64,000 nt of DNA from Ostrinia nubilalis. Taxonomy: Eukaryota > Arthropoda > Insecta > Lepidoptera > Crambidae. The position numbers were made by a program, and so were the translations under genes. The notes under the pieces are model-generated. The model did no database searches and was not told the origin of the DNA. It saw only the letters and a program-made list of their open reading frames with translations. Where the stretch lies: contig NC_087092.1 in NCBI RefSeq assembly GCF_963855985.1, forward strand, positions 8,866,001 through 8,930,000. Reading direction: 5' to 3'. This document shows, one piece after another, positions 12,181 to 23,829 of the stretch (position 1 is the first letter of the stretch; each line of letters begins with the position of its first letter).

Positions 12181-12191
12181 ACAATAAGAAT

Positions 12192-12197
12192 TTTATT
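12192..12197 (-). terminator. RAD23 polyadenylation signal
   Basis: AATAAA on the minus strand about 155 bases after the RAD23 stop codon, at a typical distance for a short 3' UTR. Function inferred from position. Confidence 0.5.
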
Positions 12198-12352
12198 AGA
12201 TAATGACAAAATGTTTTGAAATTCAGTGTAAAAATACACTTGAAATATACAAGCAGTAAACTATTCGGCTATGGACATAAGAACAACATATTATTATTAT
12301 TGTTAATTAAAATTTGTAATTTTGTCTCTTCACTGTTTCAAGTAATATTAAT

Positions 12353-13327
12353 TTAATCATCAAAATTATTTGATAGCAAGAAGTTTGCTGCCAGATTTTC
12401 ATTTTTTTCACAAGCAAAGTAAGCTTGTATCACCATATGCTCAGGAAATCCCAAGGCTTTTAACCGTTCTATGGCTTCTTTGTCCTGAGGAGAAACTTGG
12501 ATTACATTCTGAGGTTGTTGAGGGGGCTGGGACTCCGCAACACTTTCCTCAGCAGCAGCACTACCACCACTAGTGGGATTGACTGGTTCATTTAACATTC
12601 TGACAAATGCTTGTTGATGTTGACTTATCGCTTGCAGTAGGGCAGGATTAGTTTGACCAATTTGCTGTAGAATAGCATTCAATAAGTTAGGGTTTTGTTG
12701 TATGACAGCCCTCATTTGTTGAAATTGGGGCTGATCACGAAGGAAAGCTAATGGGTCTTCATCAGAACCTTCTTCACCCTCTTGTTCTTGAAGTAAGTCA
12801 TCTGGTATACCTGTGATTAAGTACTCTACAGCTCTCTCACGGTTATTAAATGAAGCGCGCAATGCCTGTTCGACCTGTTGACGGTTGTAGCCCATATCCA
12901 TAATGCTTTGAACAGTTGCCTCAAAATCTGGCTCATTGGCGACTGCTGGAGGTTCAGCAGAATGTTCTGGTTCAGCAGCTGCAGGCGGTTTCGGTGTTTC
13001 CTCTACAGGTTTTTTGTCTTTACCGTCACCACTCTCTGTTGAAGCACTTTCACCAGCTTCAGGAGCGGAAGTAGATGATGCTTGAATTTCCGATGTTTTA
13101 GGCTTTGTAACCATGATGACGATGAATTTTTTCTCATCTATATTATAAGTACTTATCTTATTGTCGTCGAGAAGTATCTTTCCGGCGTAAATGAGTCTCT
13201 GATGGTCAGCAGCATAGTCTTTCCCTTTTTCAACTTCAATTTTGAGCTTGAGGGCTTTGACAGTTTCCTCTGGATCGATTTCTATTTGGAAAGATAATTG
13301 TTGTAACGTTTTCAGTGTCACCAACAT
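12353..13327 (-). CDS. Rad23: UV excision repair protein RAD23
   Basis: A 324-residue protein in one uninterrupted frame. RAD23 shuttles ubiquitinated proteins to the proteasome and stabilises XPC in nucleotide excision repair. Domains in order: ubiquitin-like domain about 1-77 (MLVTLKTLQQ...); acidic and Pro-rich linker; first UBA about 134-172 (MDMGYNRQQVEQALRA); XPC-binding/STI1 helices about 190-245 (DPLAFLRDQPQFQQMR, NPNLLNAILQQIGQ); second UBA about 281-321 (LKALGFPEHMVIQAYFAC) and the end NFDD. All four domains are intact, so it is likely functional. It is somewhat shorter than vertebrate homologues because the linkers are short. The ATG at 13327 starts the UBL at its canonical Met. 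The absence of introns fits either a compact native gene or a retrocopy; I see no poly(A) tract or target duplication. Confidence 0.95.
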   Translation of the reverse strand: MLVTLKTLQQLSFQIEIDPEETVKALKLKIEVEKGKDYAADHQRLIYAGKILLDDNKISTYNIDEKKFIVIMVTKPKTSEIQASSTSAPEAGESASTESGDGKDKKPVEETPKPPAAAEPEHSAEPPAVANEPDFEATVQSIMDMGYNRQQVEQALRASFNNRERAVEYLITGIPDDLLQEQEGEEGSDEDPLAFLRDQPQFQQMRAVIQQNPNLLNAILQQIGQTNPALLQAISQHQQAFVRMLNEPVNPTSGGSAAAEESVAESQPPQQPQNVIQVSPQDKEAIERLKALGFPEHMVIQAYFACEKNENLAANFLLSNNFDD

Positions 13328-13602
13328 TTTTTATTACGTAGCCGTCGATTTAACTAGGATTTAGTACTTGTAGCACCTTCAAATACTCTTCTTAATTCTG
13401 ACTCGACAAAATATGCAGTAAACATAACCTCAAACGCCAAATCCAAATTATCCAACAACAAGTACGTTCGGATACGAGGTTGGTGGCTATCACAGACAAA
13501 TAACCATGTGATAGAGACCATTGGGCATTTAGGCACACAATAATTTAAAAAAAAAATATTAATTTAGAATCTTTAAAATATAAATTTTATTTAAATTATC
13601 AG

Positions 13603-13769
13603 AGCCCCGATTACGGTAACTTTTATAACGTCTACAATCCAGACGCGTTTCTGATTCTGCGATACGATTGGTCAAAACAGCTGACGTACGCTGTTGAACG
13701 ACCAATCGTATCGCAGAATCGAGAAGCGTGTCTGGATTGTTGACGTTAAAAATTACCGTAATCGGGGTT
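13603..13769. repeat. Fold-back miniature element
   Basis: Two arms of about 75 bp in inverted orientation with a short centre near CAGCTGACGTACGCTGTTG. Outer ends are GAGCCCCGATTACGGTAA and its near complement TTACCGTAATCGGGGTTC. No ORF. It lies about 275 bp upstream of the RAD23 start codon, so it may overlap the promoter region. Confidence 0.75.
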
Positions 13770-13982
13770 CAGGTATGTACCTATACAGCATTTATTCTGT
13801 AGTAATTCAAGTCTGGTTTTAGGTTGTAGGCAGGTACCACGGCCACACTGTTAACTATCGATTTCCGCTGTTGCTCTCGCTCTCATCAAATGGTGATTCT
13901 TTGCGATAGAACGAGACGACATGACAGGCAATGGATAGTTTACACTGTTGCCGATGGTACGCACTCAGGTACGTTTAAGCTA

Positions 13983-14121
13983 TATGGCGCAAGTACACTA
14001 TGCGGTAATTTGTCCAACCCCGAAGCATGGGCAACGTACGCAAGTGGGAAGGAGAAAGTAATAGAGTTGGTGTTCACACTATTACGTCTTGGCCAATTTC
14101 CCGCATAGTGTACTTACGCCA
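13983..14121. mobile_element. 139-bp MITE
   Basis: Inverted ends TGGCG(C/T)AAGTACACTATG, about 26 bp each with two or three mismatches. Non-coding. Target duplication not clear. Confidence 0.6.
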
Positions 14122-14142
14122 ATGCAACATAACTCTATATAT

Positions 14143-15235
14143 GGGTCATTCCACAAAAATATGTCAACTCTTAGTCCGCGCCACATTTCACATGAAATAT
14201 TTGTTAATATTTTATTCCAAAATTGTTAAATAACAGCTCGCAATGTGCTTTATTCATCACCCATTTATATTTTTTGAAACTATTTTTAAAACATCTTAAA
14301 TTACTTTTGAATGACCCAAAACGTCATTCCCTAGGCATGTCCGTACTCCAAAAGTTTGTGTTTTGGGACCCACATTTATAAAAACATCAACTTTATCCTT
14401 TGTTTTAATTAACGAATAATCTATTTAAATGTATATTACACCAAATTCTATTAATATTTTGCGGTTTCAATAAACAATAATTTGATTTTCTTTAGTTGAA
14501 AAAGAGTCTACAGCTTTAAGCGTCATTCCCTCGCCACGCACTGATTTTATAATTTTGCGCTTTAATATGTATTTAGAGTGAATGACATTTAGTTGAGTTT
14601 AAAGTACGATATGAAGTTATCCTCAGACCATACTGGCTTTGCGGTAGCCGTTTTTTGAATTAGTGCAAACGTGCCAGTTGTTGCGGAAACATGTGTTAAT
14701 CCAGTCACTTCGTCAGTCCCTAGTTGAGTAGCTTTATTGATTACAATAGGAAATTGTATTATAATTTAATAGTATTTAGCTACGTGTGGTTTTTTGGCTA
14801 TTTTCGGCACATCGTATTAAGCATCTTATAATATAAAGTTAATCTGCATTTGTGTTAAGTTTTACTCCAAATCGTCAGTCCCTAGAGCGTCAGGCCCTAG
14901 CTTTAAACGGCACTTGGGACTAAATTACTAGTTAGGGAATGATGTTTTTTATATAGTGATAATAACAAAACAACTACATTATGTATATTAACTTATCTTT
15001 AAATGTTAAGGTTATATGTTTTATACTTTATTAGAAGTCATATAGGAGTAATGTAGTATGAAAAAATTGAAAATTATAATTTCTCCTAAAATAAAGCATA
15101 AAGTGACTGGCCCTTTTAGACATAACATAATTAATTAATAAACTATAATTTACACTAATAAAGTATTCAAAAGCATCTTAAAAAAGTTACGGACAAAATG
15201 ACGTCGAAAATATACAGATTTTTATGGAATGACCC
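14143..15235. mobile_element. TIR transposon GGGTCATTCCA, 4-bp duplication ATAT
   Basis: Ends GGGTCATTCCA and TGGAATGACCC, each flanked by ATAT (14139-14142, 15236-15239). A GTCA(T/G)TCCCTAG-like motif recurs in both orientations (for example 14323, 14521, 14716, 14875, 14888, 14935 regions). No coding sequence. Same layout as the elements at 1175-4227 and 8379-10042. Confidence 0.85.
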
Positions 15236-15299
15236 ATATAAGTAATCTGTGCTCTACATGTGCTCTATATTCTCTATTTACGGTTTTCCCCCCATCAGT

Positions 15300-17700
15300 G
15301 CTTAGACCGCGGCGCGGCCTTAGGGCGCGGCTTTGTATCATACAAAGCCGCGCACAGTCTTTTATTTTCCCTTAGAAGCGGACATCCCTGTTTTATTAAT
15401 TCAATCGTTAGATATTACTATTATGTATAAAATTGATGAAGGAACTAGTAGTTGTATTTGCTTAGTTTCGAAGAAATATTCGATATTGTGATTTTATAAA
15501 AAAAACAGTTTTAGAAGCATATTTTCTAAAAAAATGACATTAAGTCAGAATTTTGTAAATAAATTTACCTATCACTATAACGTCTACCTTTATGCAAAAA
15601 TAAATGGTTATTGCTGCAGTAATTTAGGAATTATTTAATAATTTATGATTTTCAGAAAACATTTTTTTCTCCGTTGTCCTAGAAAATTGGCAGCTATATT
15701 TACTTTATATTGATGCATGATATAATTATCTATAATACCTGAAAATATTACTTGCCTATCCCGTGGAAGTTGGATGATACGACTAGAAAAATTTGTCAAA
15801 AGTAATATTGACTAAGGCCATCGGTCAAAACCACTATTAACTGAAATTTGCAGTCAAAAGTGGTTTTGATCGATTATGAGTTTTGACTGCAACATATATA
15901 TCGATGTTTCGAAAACGATAGGATTTCCAATAAGCCGCCACAGGGCCAACTCTATAATTATCAAACTCGACCAGACAAATTAATAATGGTAAAAGCAATT
16001 AATTTCAATGGTTATCTAACAAAGGCATTAAAACCGTATTGTTACGGACGGCAATTAAAAAACTAAAAAATATTCAGATCAACCCTATTTACATATAAAT
16101 TTTCTAAACTCATAGAAATTAAAATATCTTCGAACTTCCACGGGATAGGCAAGTAATATTTTCAGGTATTATAGATAACCCTTCATTTGGCAAGACACAA
16201 ATTGTTTGATTTTTCAATAAAATCTATTTAGACCTAATTGTTACTATCAAATTAAGTTAAGAAAAATAGTAAAAAAAATATTTGGTTGGTATTTTCGCGA
16301 AAAACGATTGTTGCTTATTTACCACATTGCCAAATAGGGGTACTTAAATAAAACATTGAGATATATTATAGAATTAATTTTTTTATATGAAAATCTTAAA
16401 AAAACCAATCGTATTTCACATTTTATGCATTAAACTTTTTTTGGGGATTTTCGCAAAGTCGATTAATGACCTTTTTCTCCAACATTTGATAGATGACGTA
16501 TGTCATCATACTTCACGATCAATATGCCGAGCCAAGGTTGGCTTTTTATTTTCTCTTTAGCTTCTGAAACTGGTATGTTACCGTTATCTGCTATAGTTGT
16601 TGACTTCAACGCAAGAAAAATGTGTTTATCATTTAAATCAGTTCAGCGGTATAAGTGTGAAGACAAACAACACAGAGACAGACAGCAAATTCTTCCTCTC
16701 TCCTAAAATGCTGTGCCCGACAGGGTCCGTAATTGCATCAAAAGTAATTACTATACCATCTCTATAACATTATTCATGTAATACATGATTGATTTATTGT
16801 GTATTGACACTCTTTTGTATTAACAAAAAGCTAAACCTATTTTGTTAGATGTTTGGCACTGTTGCTTCTAGGCAACATCGAGGTTCGGAAGCATGTCATG
16901 TATTAGAAAACACAATTTCTACGCCAAATATTGCTTTATATGATTAGTTTGATTTATTATGAATTAAATTTAGACAAAACAAAAATAATTAGAGATGATA
17001 AAATAGTACAAAATCATAAAACTTCCGTCTTTGTTATTCTCATTGCGCGTCATCTTGGCGTCTGACAGAAATATGGATATGAAATCACTCAAAACTCAGT
17101 CGACGACCGATTTACTAGTGTTTTGCTGAACTAAGCTTTGTAACAAAATCGAATGATTTGCACAAAACTTATTATTTGGTGCTGTAGAAATATTCAAAGT
17201 GGTTGTTGCTTAAAAGCATCACTGCCAAATGAAGGGTTAATTATATCATGCATCAATATAAAGTAAATATAGCTGCCAATTTTCTAGGACAACGTAGAAA
17301 AAAATGTTTTCTAAAAATCATAAATTATTAAATAATTCCTAAATTACTGCAGCAATAACCATTTATTTTTGCATAAAGGTAGACGTTATAGTGATAGGTA
17401 AATTTATTTACAAAATTCTGACTTAATGTAATTTTTTTAGAAAATATGCTTCTAAAACTGTTTTTTTTATAAAATCCCAAAATCGAAGATTTCTTCGAAA
17501 CTAAACAAATACAACTACTAGTTCCTTCATCAATTTTATACATAATAGTAATATCTAACGATTGAATTAATAAAACAGGGATGTCCGCTTCTAAGCCAAA
17601 ATAAAACACTGTGCCGCGCCCTAATACAAATTGTATGATGTATGGCGGTTTTACCCAATTTTGTGTCCGTAAAGTCGGGTCTCGGGCGTGTTTTGCCCTA
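15300..17700. mobile_element. Long-inverted-repeat element
   Basis: Arms of about 370 bp: left 15374-15728 continued at 16178-16195, right 17223-17600, with good identity. Less similar GC-rich outer ends contain GGGCGCGGC. A perfect hairpin (13-bp arms, GCGCGGCTTTGTA) lies at 15325-15353. The centre 16200-17220 is AT-rich, and no transposase could be read. The open frame on the minus strand of the right arm (17328-17705) mirrors the left arm and is not convincing as a gene. Confidence 0.7.
15729..16175. mobile_element. mariner-like MITE inside a repeat arm
   Basis: Inverted ends TCTATAATACCTGAAAATAT and complement, flanked by TA. The opposite arm of the host element reads ATAATTAACCC without the insert, which proves the borders and the TA target. 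447 bp, non-coding. Confidence 0.85.
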
Positions 17701-18143
17701 CACAATCCACAATCAATTACCTACTACATGTGATATACCCCTTTCAGCCCAGCCGAACACAATTGTGACGTTAGTTTAAAGATAAATTTTGGCGGTATTT
17801 TAAGACGTAAGTGATCGGGCCCACAGCCGCACAATAGGCTAGTTGCCTCATGTCACCATTTATCATAATAACTTTTAATTCAAATATTATTCTGTACAAG
17901 GGTCCGAAATATATAAACTTCAATAAATATAAATAAGGGATTGCTGTAAAAATTCAACTGAAACCCGTTAATTTTTTACTTTTTTTTCTCTTGACTGAAA
18001 ACACCGTCCGCCATGTTTCTACGTCACCAATATTGTAAACAACAAAACGTCAAACACTAGTTTCAGGTTATTCGTGGTCTTTCATATAAACGCCTTGTTT
18101 TCACATAAAAATATTGTACAGTTCGCATTTATTGAAAATTATC

Positions 18144-18980
18144 ATGGATCCTGAGTTTGTGAAAGCAGAAAGCACAAATCTGCTCAAAATCGACACATTG
18201 ATGGTTGCAAAATTGTTTGCTTTAAATCCTGATTTCTGCTCAGCTAAGCTAAGGAATGTTAAGTTAACTAAGTAAGTACAGTTCATTTACAACCTTTTTT
18301 TTTAATTTAGACCACATCATTAACTGAAAATAAGGAAATAAGTACTAATAAGTGTATTCTAACCTCTGACCAACTACTTATTGCTAAACTATTATATTAT
18401 TTTTCAGGTCTGCAGGAGAATCATATTATGGTGATGATGCAATTGGTTATGTTCAACTTAAAAGGGAAAGTAAAATCTACAATGTGAAATGTAAAATGTG
18501 TCCTGAACATAAGGTGCACTCTAAGCAGTATCAGTTTCAGCAGTCATTGATGAAGAAGAAGAGATTATGTTGTTTGTCAAGATTGTCCAGCTGCAGCAGG
18601 GGGCTGCAAACATGCTGTTGCATTTTTAATGTAGTTGCATCGTCGCAGTGAAGAGACATCTTGCACATCAGTAGAATGCTACTGAAAAAAATCCAATCGT
18701 TCAAAAGTCGGCAGCACAAAACATCAGGTTCCGGAACCAGATACCAGTGTTATGGAGGAATTTGTAATTGAATGCAAAAACCGAAAAATTAAATCATGTC
18801 AGTTTATCAAGCATGTTGGAGATTATGAAGAGGTAAAAAGTTAGTTGGTGCAGAACGCATGATGGTTCTTTGGTTGCAAAGATTTTTGGTGCAAGGTCTG
18901 TGTTGACGGCTGCAATGAAACTAGGCCAAAAGACGATTTGTCCTAAACTATTTGAAAGTGTAACTCAATAATAAATCATT
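18144..18980 (+). pseudogene. SWIM zinc-finger / YqaJ-family-like protein, degenerate
   Basis: Exon 1 is 18144-18271 (MDPEFVKAEST...), donor GTAAGT; exon 2 starts at 18408 after TTTTCAG in matching phase. It reads VKCKMCPEHKVHSKQYQ, then shifts frame near 18535 and continues as CQDCPAAAGGCKHAVAFLM, the C-x2-C...GGCKH signature of the SWIM-type finger. Two positions where the family usually has Trp are stops (TAG after AFLM, TGA after ECY). Near the end, HDGSLVAKIFGARS resembles the start of YqaJ-type nuclease regions, but the nuclease core is absent. Family assignment is by remembered motif pattern, not a search. Non-functional. Confidence 0.65.
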
Positions 18981-19452
18981 TAACTCTTAGTATTAGCTTT
19001 ATTATTTTTACCCATTTGTAAGTCTAGTATTAAGACAAAAATACTCATTAACTTGTTCTGTTCAAAAACACATTTAATTCACATTGCCTAAGCTCTGAAT
19101 AGTAAGATATTAACATTTTTTTTTCTTTTCTATCAATCTGTTTCCATATCTAATGTTTACCTAATAGTGTAAATTATTATAAAGAAAGATGTTTGTATCT
19201 GAATAAACAGAGAGTATGAGATGAATAAACTTAAATCATGGGAAAACCAGTAGTATAAAAGAAGAAGCTACCTGACTGACTGACATAATATCAATGCTAT
19301 CAAACATATAACCTCTTGCCTTATGTATAAAAGGGTAAGAAACTTGAAATTTTGCACAGCAGTTCCTCTTACAACGTAGTGGGGAGACTAATTTTTGAAT
19401 ACTTACCCCTTTAATAATTTATGAATATACGAGTATAACCCATAAAACAAAG

Positions 19453-20280
19453 CTATTTTGTACAATAGACTGATATAAAAATAAAATACTTTATGTATGT
19501 ATCATTTAATTTATTGAATGAGAGTCTTGTAAATTTGCTATCCTGAAGAAGGTGTGTATGATAATCACTGTCATATTTTTCCTCACTTGAAAAAACTAAT
19601 CTTCTTGTTGACAATTTACTTCTAAATGTAGATTTCTTGGGAGATGTTGTAGTTGATTGGTGGGACGTAGACTTTATTGGTGAAGATATGACATCTTTCA
19701 GAGTTGCACTAAATTGCACCTTCTTACTTCTATAGTGTTTCATTATTGATACTTGAGTGACCTTGTGATCATAATTTGAAACTACTTGGCATGATGCATG
19801 TTCTGGCTCAGCTTGCACTGCCTTATCTCTGAAGTGAGGATTACATTGTTCTGCTTGCATTATTTTGTCACAAATCTTATCCTCAACAGAAGAATGGTAC
19901 AGCATCCTCCTTAGGCAATTCTGAAACGAACAAATTACATGAATAAATCATTTAAATGATGATCAACATGCAATTAAAATTGACTGACTTAGTATATTTT
20001 ATAACCTCACCTGAACGTTTAAAGTGAAAATTGAAAAAATAATCTGCTGTTAGTTTATTGTACGTACATTAAAGTGATCTTCACAGAAATACACTGCAGT
20101 TCAACTGGACAGAGTTACGGGATCTCTTTTAGCTAGTTGTAACCAGGAGTTCCGCATATTCTCATCACTGGGTACTTTAATCCACAACTTCTCTAGGTTC
20201 TTTATTGATGTATTCTGACATTCCCGCACGATACAATAGTGGTAATTACTATATTTATCATGTAATCCTTTCGAAGCCAT
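19453..20280 (-). pseudogene. THAP-domain protein with one in-frame stop
   Basis: Exon 1 is 20068-20280 (ATG at 20280) and exon 2 is 19453-19920, joined in phase by GTACGT...TTTCAG. The THAP domain spans about residues 1-70, with C2CH ligands in YCIVREC and YFCEDHF, plus the conserved W after NS. A TGA codon at 20101-20103 interrupts it between the two ligand pairs. Downstream is a Ser/Thr-rich basic tail of about 150 residues (SPIKSTSHQSTTTSPKK). Probably the DNA-binding partner of the element; inactive in this copy unless the stop is read through. Confidence 0.65.
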
Positions 20281-20539
20281 GGTTTTAAATTCCGATAAAA
20301 AGGTTATGTTATTCACGCGTATTGTTTACAAGAATAGTGACGTCACGGCACAGATAATTAATAGACCATCATGGCGGACGGCGTTTATGGCTGTATAGAT
20401 AAAATATAATTTAAAATTTAAAATATATTAGGATAGGTACTTCGAAAAAAATTCATATTTTTTTTATGGTGTAATATAATCGTAATGAACCGTTTTATCA
20501 AATAATAAAAATAGTGGCAACTAGCCTATTGTGACGGAT

Positions 20540-22650
20540 ATGCTCTATCTATTGGTGTGAGTAAGATAGCCAGCAAGCGCCGCGAAATTCAAATTAATAC
20601 ATTCGCTACTGTGAAGGTAGGATAAGACTCAACAGTAAATTCTTTTGGAGTTTTGTGAAATCCAAGAAATCGTCAAATGATGTTCCTGATACAATGTTCT
20701 CTGGTGGCGTATCATCTTCTAATGGTGAAACCATTTGCGCCATGTTTAATGACTACTTTCAATCGGCATTTGAACCCAGAACATGTGGATTGACTTCATC
20801 CACTCTTTTGGAGAGTCAGGGTGCAGTATCCGTTGGCTCCATTGAGCTCTCTCCCGAGCTTGTCGAGAAGTACTTGAAGGGACTAGATATAAATAAGGGT
20901 AGTGGCCCGGATAATTTGCCTCCTTTCTTCCTTAGAATGTGTCATCGCTACCTTGCTCTTCCGATTTATTTACTTTTTGACTTATCGTTAAAAACGGGTG
21001 AAATGCCTAGTAGATGGAAGCAGTCCTTTGTCGTTCCTGTCTTTAAATCCGGCAATAAACATAATATTCAGAATTATAGGCCAATCTCAAAATTATGTAC
21101 AATTGCCAAATTGTTTGAGAAAATTATTTATGACGCCATATTTCCGAGTCTGAGGCCCATCCTCGCCGACCAGCAGCATGGGTTTATTAACAAAAGGTCT
21201 ACTGAGTCGAACCTTTGCGAGTTGGTTCATTTCGTTGCAAAGTCAATGGATCAGGGATTTCAGGTGGATGTCGTGTATACCGACTATTCTAAGGCATTTG
21301 ATAAAATCTCACACCCTATTTTAATCCGTAAGCTTGGTTTAGTCGGTATACACGGTGACCTTCTTCGTTGGATCACCTCATATTTACGTGATCGATCTCA
21401 GGCTGTTACTGTCAAGGGTCATGTGTCATCATTTGTGCCGGTCTCCTCGGGAGTGCCACAGGGTTCTCATCTCGGTCCATTACTGTTCAACGTATTTATA
21501 AATGACATCGTTCATATTTTTAGCAATAGTAACGTATTAATATATGCTGATGATATGAAAATCTTTAGGAGAGTTAAATCTATAACTGATTGCTTGCTTT
21601 TACAAAATGATCTTGAAGCTTTGTCTCGGTATTGTTTAAGCAATTGTCTTAACCTGAATATTAAGAAATGCAATGTGATTACTTTCACGCGGAAGAAAAG
21701 TCCCATCGTTTTTGATTACTCAGTGAACGACAATATAATCAATCGCGTGAATGAAGTGAGGGATTTGGGTGTTTACCTCGATGCTAAGATGTCCTTTTGT
21801 TGCCATTTGGATGCTATATCGGCCAAGGCTTATCGTATGCTGGGATTTGTTTTGAGAACTGGAAAGGAATTTAAGAATTGTTCTACGCTTGTTCTGCTGT
21901 TTAATTCTTATGTGCGTTCTATTTTGGAATATGGATCTGCAGTTTGGAATCCTCACTATCAGAAATATATCAATATGTTGGATCGTATCCGAAATAAATT
22001 TATTAAACACCTTCATTTTAGATGTTCTAACAGAGGTACTTGTTCTCACATGGAATCTGTACCCTCACTCACTGACCGTCGCATTGAAAGAGACCAAATA
22101 TTCCTATTCAAATTGCTGCACAATTTAATTGACTCTCCTTATCTTTTAAGTGAAATATATCTCCGTTGCCCCCGGCTTAGTGCCCGTAATAGGTGTCTTT
22201 TTGATGTGCCCTTTTGTAGGACTAATTATGCTTTCAACACCTTTCTGCCTCGCGCTTGTCGTTGCTACAATAAACAATTCCAAGAATTAGACATACTTGG
22301 GTCTAATTTTAGTAATTTTAAAAAACAAATCCGTGATTTGTCTTGTGGCAACTAAATTGCGAGCGTCGGGTGATGTTTGCAGTTCGCTCCTTTATTAATT
22401 AGGTAGTTGATAATTTTTCTTTTGTCACTTTGTTTACTTTTTTTATATAAGTTTATATTTTTCGCAACAAAATTTTATTCATAATGGTTTGCCCAACTTT
22501 ATGTGTATATTTAACTGTGGAAACTTAATTGGTTTATGTGTTTTCTTACTGCACCTAAGTTAAATTATATTGTAACTGTATGTTTCCCAAAAAATAAATA
22601 AAATAAAAAAAAAAATAAAATAAAAAAAATAAAATAAAAAAAATTAAAAC
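20540..22650 (+). mobile_element. Jockey-like LINE, 5'-truncated
   Basis: Contains the reverse transcriptase frame 20655-22355, a roughly 230-bp 3' UTR and an A-rich tail of AAAAT repeats at about 22587-22648. The endonuclease domain and ORF1 are missing. It sits immediately beside the right end of the THAP/SWIM element. No target duplication was identified. Confidence 0.8.
20655..22355 (+). CDS. LINE reverse transcriptase (partial ORF2)
   Basis: 566 residues, open throughout. Reverse transcriptase landmarks: KGSGPDNLPPFFL, NYRPIS, QHGFINKRST, VDVVYTDYSKAFD (first catalytic Asp), SSGVPQGSHLGPLLF, and LIYADDMKIF (YADD box), all of the Jockey/CR1 type. The C-terminal third carries the usual LGVYLD and SILEYGSAVWNP motifs. 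The N-terminal apurinic endonuclease is absent, so the copy cannot move alone. The intact frame suggests a recent insertion. The start given is the first ATG-like codon; the frame opens slightly upstream (FFWSFVKSK). Confidence 0.9.
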   Translation: MKSKKSSNDVPDTMFSGGVSSSNGETICAMFNDYFQSAFEPRTCGLTSSTLLESQGAVSVGSIELSPELVEKYLKGLDINKGSGPDNLPPFFLRMCHRYLALPIYLLFDLSLKTGEMPSRWKQSFVVPVFKSGNKHNIQNYRPISKLCTIAKLFEKIIYDAIFPSLRPILADQQHGFINKRSTESNLCELVHFVAKSMDQGFQVDVVYTDYSKAFDKISHPILIRKLGLVGIHGDLLRWITSYLRDRSQAVTVKGHVSSFVPVSSGVPQGSHLGPLLFNVFINDIVHIFSNSNVLIYADDMKIFRRVKSITDCLLLQNDLEALSRYCLSNCLNLNIKKCNVITFTRKKSPIVFDYSVNDNIINRVNEVRDLGVYLDAKMSFCCHLDAISAKAYRMLGFVLRTGKEFKNCSTLVLLFNSYVRSILEYGSAVWNPHYQKYINMLDRIRNKFIKHLHFRCSNRGTCSHMESVPSLTDRRIERDQIFLFKLLHNLIDSPYLLSEIYLRCPRLSARNRCLFDVPFCRTNYAFNTFLPRACRCYNKQFQELDILGSNFSNFKKQIRDLSCGN

Positions 22651-23190
22651 GGGTTCATTTTGCCGTTGCTGTTGTTTAGGGTATCGCTGCGTGTGAGTGA
22701 TTCTAATTACATCAAAATTATGCCATTGCTATGTTATTATTGTTATTTATAGTTAATTATGAACTGTTTTACGTAACAGTGAATAAATTTGTTTGTATTT
22801 TTGGTTAATTCTCAAGAAAAAGTGTCACAGAAGTATAAAGTCACAATTGTATCACTGCGGGCCCAACTACTTACTACATTGCAATGGCTAGATCATTATT
22901 TTTCCTTAATTACGATACAATTGGGGAGTTACTAGAACAGTAAGACATGGAAGATGTTCATGAGGCATGTGTGCAAGATTAGAAGATTCTTACTCCTCCA
23001 AGAATGATGTTCCACTCTCATCTTTGAGGGCAACCCCCAATCAAAATGACGACAAATGGATAAAAAAAAAGATTTCGTGGCAAGATTACTAGTCAAGCTC
23101 AAGATAATTAAAGTAATGAACAGCCCAAATCATTAGCGGAGTAGTTACTTAGAAATTTATTTTAATGCCGATCTGTTTACAACCGACTGA
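22650..23190. other. No clear gene; possible transposase N-terminal fragment
   Basis: Around 22900-23090 the plus strand reads fragments such as SKNDVPLSSLRATPNQNDD and KWIKKKDF in shifting frames. These vaguely recall the acidic N-terminus of piggyBac-type transposases. Too short and broken to call. Confidence 0.25.
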
Positions 23191-23829
23191 CTTGGCCGTT
23201 GAAGGGTACAAAACCAGGTAATCCATGACACCATTGCACCAATCTGTCGCCAGAACCGCTACCCATTGGCGATGGAAAATTGCCACTTGGAAAACGTTGA
23301 TTCAATAACCAGTCAATTGTAGGCTTAATAAAGCTGCGTATTTCAATAATACTTATTGTATGATTATCTTAATAAAGATTGTTCAACGGCCAAGTCACAC
23401 AACATCCCAACTAACATAGCTGGGCACCGTTAATCAAATAGTTAACTTCGTTAATCGTTAAACCGTTAATAAAAAAATTAACTTCGTTAAACGTTAAAAC
23501 GTTACATTTCGCAAGATTTAACGCAAGTTAACGTTAATCGTTAATCCGTTAACACATGACAATAAAACGAAAAAAAAAATTGTATGCAAGGATTGCAAGG
23601 TTCAAATAATTTCGAAAGCTTGTATCGCGCATGGAATTTATTCCTCTTTTATGTTTGCGCTACAAGCTTTCCAAATTATCCTTGTAAAGTACAATTATTT
23701 TTTTCGTTTTAGTAGGTACAACTGCATCTCAGAATAAATGCTTGTTTTTAAAAAAGTTTTTTAATTATAATAATTTTATTTTACACTTTTTAGTAGTATC
23801 TCAATCTCAGAGCCTTGGTTCAATTACAA

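Larger units (their letters stand above)
17836..20533. mobile_element. DNA transposon with opposed THAP and SWIM-finger genes
   Basis: Ends CACAATAGGCTAGTTGCC and GGCAACTAGCCTATTGTG (18 bp, perfect). It holds a plus-strand SWIM zinc-finger gene (18144-18980) and a minus-strand THAP gene (19453-20280), converging from opposite ends. Both are damaged. No clear target duplication. Superfamily unassigned: THAP proteins occur in P and Kolobok elements, while the SWIM/YqaJ-like partner is not typical of either. Confidence 0.7.

Noticed and set aside
17328..17705. 125-residue minus-strand frame
   Set aside because: It is the right arm of a long inverted repeat; the left arm has the same sequence with interrupted frames, so it is not under coding constraint.
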